NCBI GenBank assembly: GCA_023388675.1
Contig: JAEWFU010000358.1
Span: 1-5,522, forward strand
Direction: 5' to 3'
From: Pseudomonadota bacterium
Lineage (GTDB): Bacteria; Pseudomonadota; Alphaproteobacteria; Rhizobiales; Rhizobiaceae
DNA: 5,522 nucleotides
Shown here: one piece after another, positions 1-5,386 of the stretch
How positions within the stretch are numbered: the first letter of the stretch is position 1
Layout of the letters: each line of letters opens with the position of its first letter
Program-made: the position numbers and the translations under genes
The notes under the pieces: generated by a model
Database searches by the model: none
Told to the model about the DNA's origin: nothing
The model's input: the letters and a program-made list of their open reading frames with translations, nothing else

Positions 1-413
1 CGGACGAGCCGGAAAGTGGCGTTGCGCCGTCGCTTCGCGTCGACATGCTGGCGCAGATAGAGCGCTTGCAGGCGGAAAATCTGGCGCTGTTTCCGGATCG
101 GGCGATGCGCGAATACGGCGACAACGCGGAGACGGTGCCGCATGAGCAGCCGAAGCAGCCGCCGCAGGCGTCGCAAAGCCCGGCCAACCTGCAACCGGCG
201 CTGGAAGACCTCTTCTTTCTCGACCCTGATTCGATTTCACGCGAGCTCGGCATCGGCCCGAAGAGCAAGCCGGCCGAACTCGACCGCGCGCGGCGCAGCT
301 TTGCGCTGCGTTATCACCCCGACCGGATGCCGGAAGAGATGCGCGAACGCGCAGCGTTGCGCATGCAGATCGCGAACATGCTGATCGACGAGGCAAAGCG
401 CGGCAAGCGCTGA
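1..413 (+). CDS. J-domain (DnaJ-like) protein, C-terminal part, 5' end missing
   Basis: The reading frame is open from the left edge (first full codon at base 3) to TGA at 411-413, giving 136 visible residues. An ATG at 45 is in frame but has no Shine-Dalgarno sequence, and coding continues upstream of it, so I treat the gene as truncated by the window. The last ~65 residues look like a divergent J domain: LFFLDPDSISRELGIG, a charged helix, then FALRYHPDR with the HPD signature encoded at 315-323, then a helix ending MQIANMLIDEAKR. HPD is the motif by which J proteins stimulate Hsp70 (DnaK) ATPase. The domain sits at the extreme C-terminus, after a Pro/Gln-rich linker (about 140-200), unlike classical DnaJ where it is N-terminal. 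A co-chaperone role is inferred from HPD only; no zinc finger or substrate-binding domain is visible. The family assignment is fairly sure, the client unknown. Confidence 0.72.
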   Translation, partial: DEPESGVAPSLRVDMLAQIERLQAENLALFPDRAMREYGDNAETVPHEQPKQPPQASQSPANLQPALEDLFFLDPDSISRELGIGPKSKPAELDRARRSFALRYHPDRMPEEMRERAALRMQIANMLIDEAKRGKR

Positions 414-490
414 GGCTGCGGGGGCAAGAATCCGCCCGCTCACCCGTGTCGCCCTTCAACCGTCAAAATCGCCCGCAAGCTTGTCGGTGG

Positions 491-524
491 CGGGCAGTTC
501 CGACTTCTTCGGGAACTCCGCCCG
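491..524 (+). other. Bulged hairpin in the leader of the basic hypothetical gene
   Basis: CGGGC (491-495) pairs with GCCCG (520-524) and AGTTCC (496-501) pairs with GGAACT (512-517). This makes an 11-bp stem with a 2-nt bulge (518-519) and a 10-nt loop. It lies in the 142-bp gap between the J-domain gene and the gene at 556, ending about 18 nt before that gene's ribosome binding site (AGGAG, 543-547). No T-run follows, so it is not a classical intrinsic terminator. It could be a weak terminator for the upstream gene, an mRNA-stabilising leader structure, or chance in GC-rich DNA. Confidence 0.3.
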
Positions 525-555
525 GCATGCTGATTGAAGAAGAAGGAGACAATGC

Positions 556-1074
556 ATGGCCCATTCACGCAAAGAAGAAAAGCGCGCACTCGACGCAGCC
601 GAGCTCGAGCTCATCGAGAAGTCCCATCATCCGGCCGTGCAGGATATTTCCGATTCCGAACTGTCCAACCTGACCAAGCTGGTGCGGGAACGGCGTGACA
701 AGGCGCAGGCTGCATCTCACCGGCAGCGCCGCGAGATGCGCAAGAAGGCGGAGCCACGGGGCGCGCGGGCCTCAGCCGACGATACCGGAACCCAGCGCAA
801 GGTCGAAGTGCTGGCCATGGCGATCCGCCGGCTTAACAATGAAACGGATCGGCGCGCGCGGCTGGCAGCTAAAGCCGATCTCGTGGAAAGTGCCCGCAAC
901 GCTCTGGCTTTGAAGCAGGCGTCGGCGGGAGGACGGAATGCGCCGGCAAGCCGCAGCGCCGACAAGGGCATGAATTCGAATGAAAACAGCAGGGCGCGGC
1001 GTATCACCGCCCCTAAGAAGGTGGGTAGCGTCTCGCAACAGAACAAACGTGCACAGGCGAAACGCGACGCCTGA
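556..1074 (+). CDS. Highly basic hypothetical protein without aromatic residues
   Basis: This encodes 172 residues of unknown function. The start is well supported: AGGAG at 543-547 stands 8 nt before ATG 556; the ATG at 552 is out of frame. The protein is about 23% Arg+Lys (40 residues) against 23 Asp/Glu, so strongly basic. It contains no Phe, Tyr, Trp or Cys. Residues ~1-70 look helical and charged (SHHPAVQDISDSELSNL, then LVRERRDKAQ and RQRREMRKK). Residues ~84-122 form a second predicted helical stretch (VEVLAMAIRRLNNETDRR). The C-terminal ~50 residues are Ser/Asn/Lys/Arg-rich and probably disordered. There is no signal peptide or membrane segment. I recall similar hypothetical proteins in rhizobial genomes but know no assigned role. 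Composition suggests nucleic-acid binding, which is inference. It is transcribed towards gloA, with 54 bp between the two stop codons. Confidence 0.8.
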   Translation: MAHSRKEEKRALDAAELELIEKSHHPAVQDISDSELSNLTKLVRERRDKAQAASHRQRREMRKKAEPRGARASADDTGTQRKVEVLAMAIRRLNNETDRRARLAAKADLVESARNALALKQASAGGRNAPASRSADKGMNSNENSRARRITAPKKVGSVSQQNKRAQAKRDA

Positions 1075-1093
1075 CCTCCTGCAAGTCGGGTTC

Positions 1094-1123
1094 GCGGGGC
1101 AGGGGAGTCGGCCGCCGCCCCGC
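1094..1123. terminator. Possible bidirectional terminator hairpin between convergent genes
   Basis: GCGGGGC (1094-1100) and GCCCCGC (1117-1123) form a 7-bp all-GC stem with a 16-nt loop. It fills most of the 54-bp gap between two convergent stop codons (gene ending at 1074 on plus, gloA ending at 1129 on minus). The position fits a shared terminator, but there is no T-tract on either side, so the call rests on location and stem strength only. Confidence 0.33.
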
Positions 1124-1128
1124 AGATA

Positions 1129-1569
1129 TTACCAGCTACCGGTGTTTTCCATGGAAGCCCAGGGTTCGGCCTTGGGCTTGGCTGGGCCTTTCTGGAGCAA
1201 TTCGATGGAGATGCCGTCCGGCGACCTGACGAAAGCCATGTTGCCGTCGCGCGGAGGGCGGTTGATCGTCACGCCATTGTCCATCAGGTGCTGGCAGGTG
1301 GCGTAGATGTCGTCGACCTCATAGGCGAGGTGGCCGAAATTGCGTCCACCCTGATAGTCCTCCGGGTCCCAATTGTAGGTGAGTTCGATGAGCGGTGCCT
1401 TGTTGGCGGTGCCGGTCTCCTCGTCACCCGGCGCGGCCAGGAAGATGAGGGTGAAGCGGCCCTGTTCGTTCTCGATGCGGCGGACTTCCTTGAGACCCAG
1501 CTTGCGGCAATAGAAATCGAGCGAAACGTCGACGTCCTTCACGCGGACCATGGTGTGCAGATAGCGCAT
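1129..1569 (-). CDS. gloA: Lactoylglutathione lyase (glyoxalase I), VOC family
   Basis: This cytosolic metalloenzyme isomerises the hemithioacetal of methylglyoxal and glutathione to S-lactoylglutathione, the first step of methylglyoxal detoxification. The product is 146 residues, close to the usual bacterial size (~135), and starts [12 protein letters not shown] like E. coli GloA. All four metal ligands of the family are in place: His5, Glu62 (in LIELTYNWD), His80 (in [10 protein letters not shown]) and Glu123 (in ISIELLQKG). The two beta-alpha-beta-beta-beta halves of the VOC fold are recognisable. The frame stays open 30 codons further upstream, but ATG 1569 matches the family N-terminus and has AGGAA at 1575-1579, 5 nt before it. 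The C-terminal ~18 residues ([16 protein letters not shown]) extend past the fold. The hydrolase that would complete the pathway (glyoxalase II) is not in this window. A nickel-type short enzyme is expected from length, but the metal is not determined by what I see. Confidence 0.93.
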   Translation of the reverse strand: MRYLHTMVRVKDVDVSLDFYCRKLGLKEVRRIENEQGRFTLIFLAAPGDEETGTANKAPLIELTYNWDPEDYQGGRNFGHLAYEVDDIYATCQHLMDNGVTINRPPRDGNMAFVRSPDGISIELLQKGPAKPKAEPWASMENTGSW

Positions 1570-1604
1570 GATTGTTCCTGTGGATGGCTCGTATTTGCGG
1601 TCCT

Positions 1605-1633
1605 GATATGGAGCAGACCAGGCCCCGGGGCAA
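1605..1633 (-). promoter_or_regulatory. Candidate sigma-70-type promoter for gloA
   Basis: Read on the minus strand there is TTGCCC (1633-1628), a 17-nt spacer, and CATATC (1610-1605). This resembles the alphaproteobacterial housekeeping pattern (CTTGAC, 17, CTATAT). Transcription would start near 1598, leaving a leader of about 30 nt before ATG 1569. Assigned by eye. Confidence 0.35.
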
Positions 1634-1715
1634 CCGCGGGAACGACAGACGAAACCCAATGAAGACCAGCCGCAGTATTGTCGGCCGCGAAATGTTGAAA
1701 AATGCTAAGCGGCTC

Positions 1716-1746
1716 TTGCTAACCCACGATTGCACAGTGTTATCCT
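1716..1746 (+). promoter_or_regulatory. Candidate promoter for the cold-shock/DUF192/hydrolase run
   Basis: CTTGCTA (TTGCTA at 1716-1721) followed after 18 nt by TTATCC at 1740-1745 resembles a -35/-10 pair. It lies in the 222-bp region between the divergent gloA and cold-shock genes. Start of transcription would fall near 1752, giving a ~40-nt leader before ATG 1792. No long cold-shock-type 5' leader is therefore implied if this promoter is the main one. Assigned by eye; no obvious operator was seen. Confidence 0.33.
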
Positions 1747-1791
1747 GTCAATCAGAATCACTTGGCTGAAAATGAAGAAAGGTGTGTCGGG

Positions 1792-2385
1792 ATGGGGGAC
1801 AAGGCCTCTTCAGAGAGGCGTTACGCGGCCATTGACGAAGCCCTGGGTCCGGATAACGGAGATGAGGCTGCGCTCGCTGAAATCTCGGGCGCGATCAAGT
1901 GGTTCGATGTCGCCAAGGGCTACGGGTTCATCCTGCCGGACGAGGCGGGCATGGGCGATGTGCTCCTCCACGTGACCTGCCTGCGCAAGGACGGTTTCCA
2001 GACCGCGCTCGAGGGCGCGCGCGTCGTCTGCCTCGTGCGACGGGGCGACCGCGGCCTGCAGGCCTTCAAAGTCGTCTCGATGGACAACACCAATGCCGTG
2101 CACCCGGCCGAGCAGCCGCTGGAGCGCACGCATGTCAGCGTGACGGCCGAGAGCGGTCTCGAGCGGGCGCTGGTGAAATGGTTCAACCGCACCAAGGGCT
2201 TCGGCTTCCTGACGCGCGGCGAGGGCACCGAGGACATCTTCATCCACATGGAGACCTTGCGGCGCTACGGATTGACCGAGCTGCGCCCCGGCCAGGTGGT
2301 GCTTGTGCGTTTCGGGCGGGGCGACAAGGGCCTTATGGCCGCCGAAATTCACCCCGATATGGGAACGCTGCCGGTCTCGCATTGA
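1792..2385 (+). CDS. Tandem cold-shock-domain protein (two CSDs)
   Basis: The product has 197 residues with two cold-shock (OB-fold) domains that bind single-stranded RNA/DNA, likely acting as an RNA chaperone or regulator in the cytoplasm. CSD1 spans ~32-98: KWFD at 36-39, RNP1 KGYGFI at 42-47, RNP2-like DVLLHV at 56-61. CSD2 spans ~125-189: KWFN at 129-132, RNP1 KGFGFL at 135-140, RNP2 DIFIHM at 148-153. CSD1 lacks the usual RNP2 aromatic (VLLHV against VFVHF in CspA), while CSD2 keeps one Phe, so the second domain is probably the better binder. A ~31-residue acidic N-terminal segment and a ~26-residue linker complete it. Double-CSD proteins are typical of Alphaproteobacteria (Caulobacter CspC/CspD). 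ATG 1792 is chosen because GAAAGG (1777-1782) precedes it by 9 nt; TTG at 1762 is an in-frame alternative. The TGA overlaps an ATG (2385) in frame with the next gene, suggesting one transcript. Confidence 0.9.
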   Translation: MGDKASSERRYAAIDEALGPDNGDEAALAEISGAIKWFDVAKGYGFILPDEAGMGDVLLHVTCLRKDGFQTALEGARVVCLVRRGDRGLQAFKVVSMDNTNAVHPAEQPLERTHVSVTAESGLERALVKWFNRTKGFGFLTRGEGTEDIFIHMETLRRYGLTELRPGQVVLVRFGRGDKGLMAAEIHPDMGTLPVSH

Positions 2386-2423
2386 TGCCATTCCCTTCCA
2401 GCCGCCGGCAGGCAGGATGGTTC

Positions 2424-2930
2424 ATGTTGCGATTTGCCCGGATACTTGTGATCGTCACGGCTGCGACCCTTGCAATGGGCGCGCCGCAGGCTTTCAGCGA
2501 CGTTCCGGTTGCCGAAGGGCAGCCGATGATGCTGCCGACAAGCCCCGAGGCCCTTCTGGCCGAGACGGCTGACGGCGAGCAAAGCTTCACCATCGAAGTG
2601 GCCGACACCGATCTGAAGCGATCGGCCGGATTGATGTTCCGCACCAGCATGGGCGACATGCACGGCATGCTGTTCGTCTTCGAGCAGACGCGCCGCGTCT
2701 CTTTCTGGATGAAGAACACCCCAATGCCGCTCGACCTGATTTTCATCGGGGAGGATGGGCAGGTCGTGGCGGTGCTGCCCGGCGAACCGTTCTCCCCGGC
2801 ATCCATCGGCCCCGACGCTCCGGTTCGCTTTGTGCTTGAACTGAAGCGTGGAACGGCGCAAAAGACCGGCATTTCCGGTGGCGTCCGGCTGCGCCATCCG
2901 CTCATCGACAGGATCGCGGGCGCGGGCTGA
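2424..2930 (+). CDS. Secreted/periplasmic DUF192 family protein
   Basis: The product has 168 residues. Residues 1-25 form a Sec signal peptide: MLRFAR, then a hydrophobic core ILVIVTAATLAMGA, with likely cleavage near AFS-D. There is no cysteine, so it is not a lipoprotein. Residues ~54-160 match DUF192 (PF02643): KRSAGLMFRTSM (65-76), GMLFVFEQ (81-88), SFWMKNTPMPLDLIFI (93-108) and a closing VRFVLELKRGTA. The family is a small beta-barrel with no firmly established biochemical role. ATG 2424 is preferred because AGGA at 2414-2417 precedes it by about 6 nt and it gives a compact signal peptide. An in-frame ATG at 2385, overlapping the cold-shock gene's stop as TGATG, would add 13 residues and allow translational coupling, but has no good ribosome binding site. 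The gene follows the cold-shock gene by 38 bp; I recall this pairing from rhizobial genomes, but it gives no clear functional link. Confidence 0.87.
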   Translation: MLRFARILVIVTAATLAMGAPQAFSDVPVAEGQPMMLPTSPEALLAETADGEQSFTIEVADTDLKRSAGLMFRTSMGDMHGMLFVFEQTRRVSFWMKNTPMPLDLIFIGEDGQVVAVLPGEPFSPASIGPDAPVRFVLELKRGTAQKTGISGGVRLRHPLIDRIAGAG

Positions 2931-2957
2931 ACCCCGGCTGCGGAGACAGTGCCTCCC

Positions 2958-3728
2958 ATGCAGACCTTTTCCCATGACGGCTTCGAGATCGCCTTCATCG
3001 ACCGGGAGCCGGAGAGCGGCTCGGGCGACCCCGTTTTGCTCGTCCACGGCTTCGCGTCCAGCCATCACGTCAACTGGGTTGCCCCCGGCTGGATGAAGAC
3101 GTTGACGGAGGCGGGCTACCGCGCCATCGCGTTCGACAATCGCGGTCACGGCCGTTCGACCAAGAGCTACGACACCGCCGACTATACGCCGCATGCCATG
3201 GCCGGGGACGCCGCCGCGCTGCTCGATCATCTCGGCATCGGCAAGGCGCACGTGTTCGGCTATTCGATGGGTGCCCGGATATCGACCTTCCTTGCGCTGG
3301 AACACCCGGAAAAGGTCGCGACGCTGATCCTCGGCGGGCTCGGCTCCGGCATGATCGACGGGGTCGGCGACTGGGACCCGATCGCCGAGGCGCTCGTTGC
3401 ACCCGACCCGGAGGCGATCACCCATCCGCGCGGCAGGATGTTCCGCACCTTTGCCGACCAGACGAGAAGCGACCGCCAGGCACTTGCGGCCTGCATCGAG
3501 ACATCGCGCGAGCTGATCGCGGAAGATCAGCTCGCCGGCATCCGCCAGCCCGTCCTCATCGGTGTCGGCACGAAGGATGACATTGCCGGCTCTGCGCAGG
3601 AGCTTGCGGCGCTGTTGCCTGACGCGGAAGCCTTCGACATCGAAGGGCGCGACCACATGCTGGCCGTCGGCGACCGCTCATGGAAGGCGAAGGTCCTGCA
3701 ATTCCTCGAGGATCATTCGCTCGCATGA
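2958..3728 (+). CDS. Alpha/beta hydrolase (first of a coupled pair)
   Basis: This is a 256-residue single-domain alpha/beta-fold hydrolase, probably cytoplasmic (no signal peptide or membrane helix). Visible landmarks in order: oxyanion-loop HGFASS at 30-35, FDNRGHGRS at 59-67, nucleophile elbow GYSMG with Ser103, the acid in GTKDD (Asp207 or Asp208), and the catalytic His233 in GRDHMLAVGD. The triad is complete, so an active serine hydrolase (esterase or similar) is expected, but the substrate cannot be told from sequence. The cap region (~130-195) is short. ATG 2958 (MQTFSHDGFEIAF) is chosen; GGAG at 2942-2945 lies 12 nt upstream, rather far. GTG 2949 is an in-frame alternative but only 3 nt from that GGAG. 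It begins 27 bp after the DUF192 stop and its last codons overlap the next hydrolase. Confidence 0.9.
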   Translation: MQTFSHDGFEIAFIDREPESGSGDPVLLVHGFASSHHVNWVAPGWMKTLTEAGYRAIAFDNRGHGRSTKSYDTADYTPHAMAGDAAALLDHLGIGKAHVFGYSMGARISTFLALEHPEKVATLILGGLGSGMIDGVGDWDPIAEALVAPDPEAITHPRGRMFRTFADQTRSDRQALAACIETSRELIAEDQLAGIRQPVLIGVGTKDDIAGSAQELAALLPDAEAFDIEGRDHMLAVGDRSWKAKVLQFLEDHSLA

Positions 3729-4591
3729 CACCGACGCAGATTGAATTCGCCGGGGCAGAGGGCAACCGGCTCGCCGCCGATCTTTGGGACGGACATGGCC
3801 AGCCGGTGCTCTTCCTGCATGGCGGCGGGCAGACCCGCCGCGCCTGGGATGCGACGGCAAGGCGCGTTGCCGAAAACGGCATGCGCGCCATCGCCGTCGA
3901 CCTGCGCGGTCATGGCGAAAGCGAATGGGTGCCGAGCGGCAACTACAGCTTTGCCGACTATGGTGCGGATGCCGTGGCACTCGTACGCCAGACGAAGGAG
4001 CGGTTTCACGCCACACCTGCGGCGGTGGGCGCCTCGCTTGGCGGCCTTTCGATGCTGATCGCGGAGACGCGGAACGGTCCGCTGCTCGATTCGCTCGTTC
4101 TGGTCGACATCACGCCGCGCATGGACCCGGAAGGTGTCGCCAAGATCCAGGGTTTCATGGGCGAGCGGATGGAAGAGGGCTTCGCGACGCTGGAGGAAGC
4201 AGCCGAGGCGATCGCCGGCTATCTGCCCAACCGCAAGCGGCCTCGTTCGCTCGACGGCTTGCGCAAGAACCTGCGGCAAGGGACGGACGGGCGCTATCGG
4301 TGGCACTGGGACCCGGCCTTCATGAAGAGCGAGCGCAACATCAATCTTCACGCGCGTGAGACCATGGAGGAAGTGATCGACGGCCTGCCGAAGCTGCGTC
4401 TGCCGGTGCTGCTGGTGCGCGGCATGCAATCCGAGCTGGTGCACGAGGAATATGCCCGGGAGTTCGTCGACACCGCGCCGTCGGCCAGCTACGTCGATGT
4501 CGGCGGGGCAGGGCACATGGTGGCCGGCGACAAAAACGACGTGTTCAGCGCAGCGGTGCTGGACTTCCTGAGCGACCGCGCGGCGGCTTAA
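3725..4591 (+). CDS. Alpha/beta hydrolase (second of a coupled pair)
   Basis: The product is a 288-residue alpha/beta-fold hydrolase, cytoplasmic. Landmarks: HGGGQTRRAW at 32-41 (oxyanion loop), VDLRGHGES at 58-66, nucleophile elbow GASLGG with Ser104, a helical cap (~130-220), and His264 in GAGHMVAGD. After strand beta-7 the motif reads LLVRGMQSELV, placing Glu237 where relatives I recall have Asp (VRGxxSD). Glu can serve as the triad acid, so activity is likely kept. The His-loop pattern with VAGDKN resembles the epoxide-hydrolase/haloperoxidase-like branch, but no substrate can be assigned. The start ATG 3725 overlaps the previous stop as ATGA, with GAGGA at 3708-3712, indicating translational coupling. 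The frame is open further upstream, but that part lies inside the first hydrolase gene. The two hydrolases differ in length, motifs and cap, so they do not look like a recent duplication. Confidence 0.9.
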   Translation: MTPTQIEFAGAEGNRLAADLWDGHGQPVLFLHGGGQTRRAWDATARRVAENGMRAIAVDLRGHGESEWVPSGNYSFADYGADAVALVRQTKERFHATPAAVGASLGGLSMLIAETRNGPLLDSLVLVDITPRMDPEGVAKIQGFMGERMEEGFATLEEAAEAIAGYLPNRKRPRSLDGLRKNLRQGTDGRYRWHWDPAFMKSERNINLHARETMEEVIDGLPKLRLPVLLVRGMQSELVHEEYAREFVDTAPSASYVDVGGAGHMVAGDKNDVFSAAVLDFLSDRAAA

Positions 4592-4622
4592 GGCGTGTTG
4601 CGCGTTGTCGGCTTCATATAGA

Positions 4623-4705
4623 CGACGTCATCCTCGGGCTTGTCCCGAGGATCTGCCAACCTGTCAGAGCAGTAGATCCTCGGGACAAGCCCGAGGATGA
4701 CGTCG
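4623..4705. repeat. Nested palindromic intergenic element (32-bp perfect inverted repeat)
   Basis: Arms 4623-4654 and 4674-4705 are perfect reverse complements over 32 bp, separated by a 19-nt loop. Each arm also contains its own palindrome: ATCCTCGGG, a 5-nt loop (CTTGT or ACAAG) and CCCGAGGAT (4630-4652 and 4676-4698), each a 9-bp stem. The region can thus fold as one long hairpin or as two small ones. The core is a repeat I recognise from many alphaproteobacterial intergenic regions, where it is often mis-called as short proteins containing LGLVPRI and DPRDKPEDD; the minus strand here shows exactly these. It lies between convergent genes ending at 4591 and 4817, so it may also stop transcription from both sides, although no T-tract follows. 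The rest of the 4592-4816 gap shows no gene or other signal. Confidence 0.88.
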
Positions 4706-4816
4706 CTGAGGTGTTCGACGCGAATCGACGCGGCACAGGTGTAGAGCTCCAATCTGAATACCGTTGGCAGCGACACGCTTTAGCGGGGCGCGGCGAAAAC
4801 GCTGCCTTGCCGTTAT

Positions 4817-5386
4817 CTAAGACGCATCAACGGGAGCAACGGCCTCCCAAAGCCCGGGATAGAGGGCGACGAAGCCGGTTTCCGCCACCTCGAGGACCGC
4901 TTCGTAGTCGAAACGCGGCGCGGCGTAGGCGTAATGCGAGGCATCGAGGCGGCGATAGCTCTGGTCGAGCTGTTCCAGCCGCAGCGCGGGGAAGGCGAGG
5001 TAGGCGGCGGGTGCGGCCACCTCCTGCCCGGACGAAAGCGCAAGACGCTTTATCGGCAGGATGTTGGTTGCCGGGGTGAACCCCAGGTCGAGGTCGACGA
5101 GTTCGGCCGGTGCGTCCTGGTCGGTGCCGTTGAGCTGCCATGCGCGCTCGGACGAACGGCCGATCTCCAGTTCGATCGGCTTGTCGCCCAGCCATCCGGA
5201 GACGGTTGCATGGCGCGTTCGCCACCCGGCGTCGCAGGAAACCCGGTATCGCAGGCATGTCGGCTGACCTTCGTGGAGAAAGATGGCGGCGCCTTCGACC
5301 GACCATCCGTCATCGACGCGCGAAAGCCGGCAACAGTCGTGGCCTTCCACGTCGAGCCGGCGCCAGAAGATAACATGCGTGCTCAT
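4817..5386 (-). CDS. Putative glycolipid-binding protein (PA1994-like, formerly DUF1089)
   Basis: The product has 189 residues and no signal peptide. It matches the putative glycolipid-binding family PF06475, known from Pseudomonas aeruginosa PA1994: FWRRLDVEGHDCCRL (7-21), RYRVSCDAGWRTRHATV (46-62), the strongly conserved DLDLGFTPATNILPIKRL (98-115), and a C-terminal part ending LYPGLWEAV. The glycolipid-binding label comes from structural similarity to LolA/LolB/LppX-type folds and is not an established function; nothing here shows export, so binding in the cytoplasm would have to be explained. Start ATG 5386 is chosen because it overlaps the upstream gene's stop as ATGA (5386-5383), the usual coupling arrangement, and fits the family N-terminus. 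ATG 5395 would add three residues. The ribosome binding site is weak (GATGGA about 4 nt upstream), consistent with coupling. It converges on the hydrolase gene across the inverted repeat. Confidence 0.87.
   Translation of the reverse strand: MSTHVIFWRRLDVEGHDCCRLSRVDDGWSVEGAAIFLHEGQPTCLRYRVSCDAGWRTRHATVSGWLGDKPIELEIGRSSERAWQLNGTDQDAPAELVDLDLGFTPATNILPIKRLALSSGQEVAAPAAYLAFPALRLEQLDQSYRRLDASHYAYAAPRFDYEAVLEVAETGFVALYPGLWEAVAPVDAS

Noticed and set aside
525..555. ROSE-type RNA thermometer in the leader of the gene at 556
   Set aside because: The sequence has ATGCT upstream of the ribosome binding site but not the conserved U(U/C)GCU anti-Shine-Dalgarno element, and I could not draw a hairpin that hides AGGAG.
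1570..1659. 30-residue N-terminal extension of GloA
   Set aside because: The extension does not resemble the family, and ATG 1569 has a ribosome binding site and the standard MRYLHTM beginning with the metal ligand His5.
1899..2423. Plus-strand extension of the DUF192 frame back through the cold-shock gene
   Set aside because: The frame is merely open; the translated part is Arg/Gly/Pro-rich and overlaps the cold-shock domains in another frame, while the signal peptide begins at 2424.
2349..3656. Long (435-codon) minus-strand open frame
   Set aside because: It is antisense to DUF192 and the first hydrolase, both clearly recognised. Long antisense frames are common in GC-rich DNA, and its translation is Arg/Gly/Ala-rich with no recognisable family.
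3713..4516. 267-codon minus-strand open frame opposite the second hydrolase
   Set aside because: It is a shadow of a well-supported hydrolase gene, with no recognisable domain.
4588..4776. Small minus-strand ORF with LGLVPRI and DPRDKPEDD strings
   Set aside because: It is the translation of the palindromic repeat at 4623-4705, a well-known source of false small proteins in Alphaproteobacteria; it also has no ribosome binding site.
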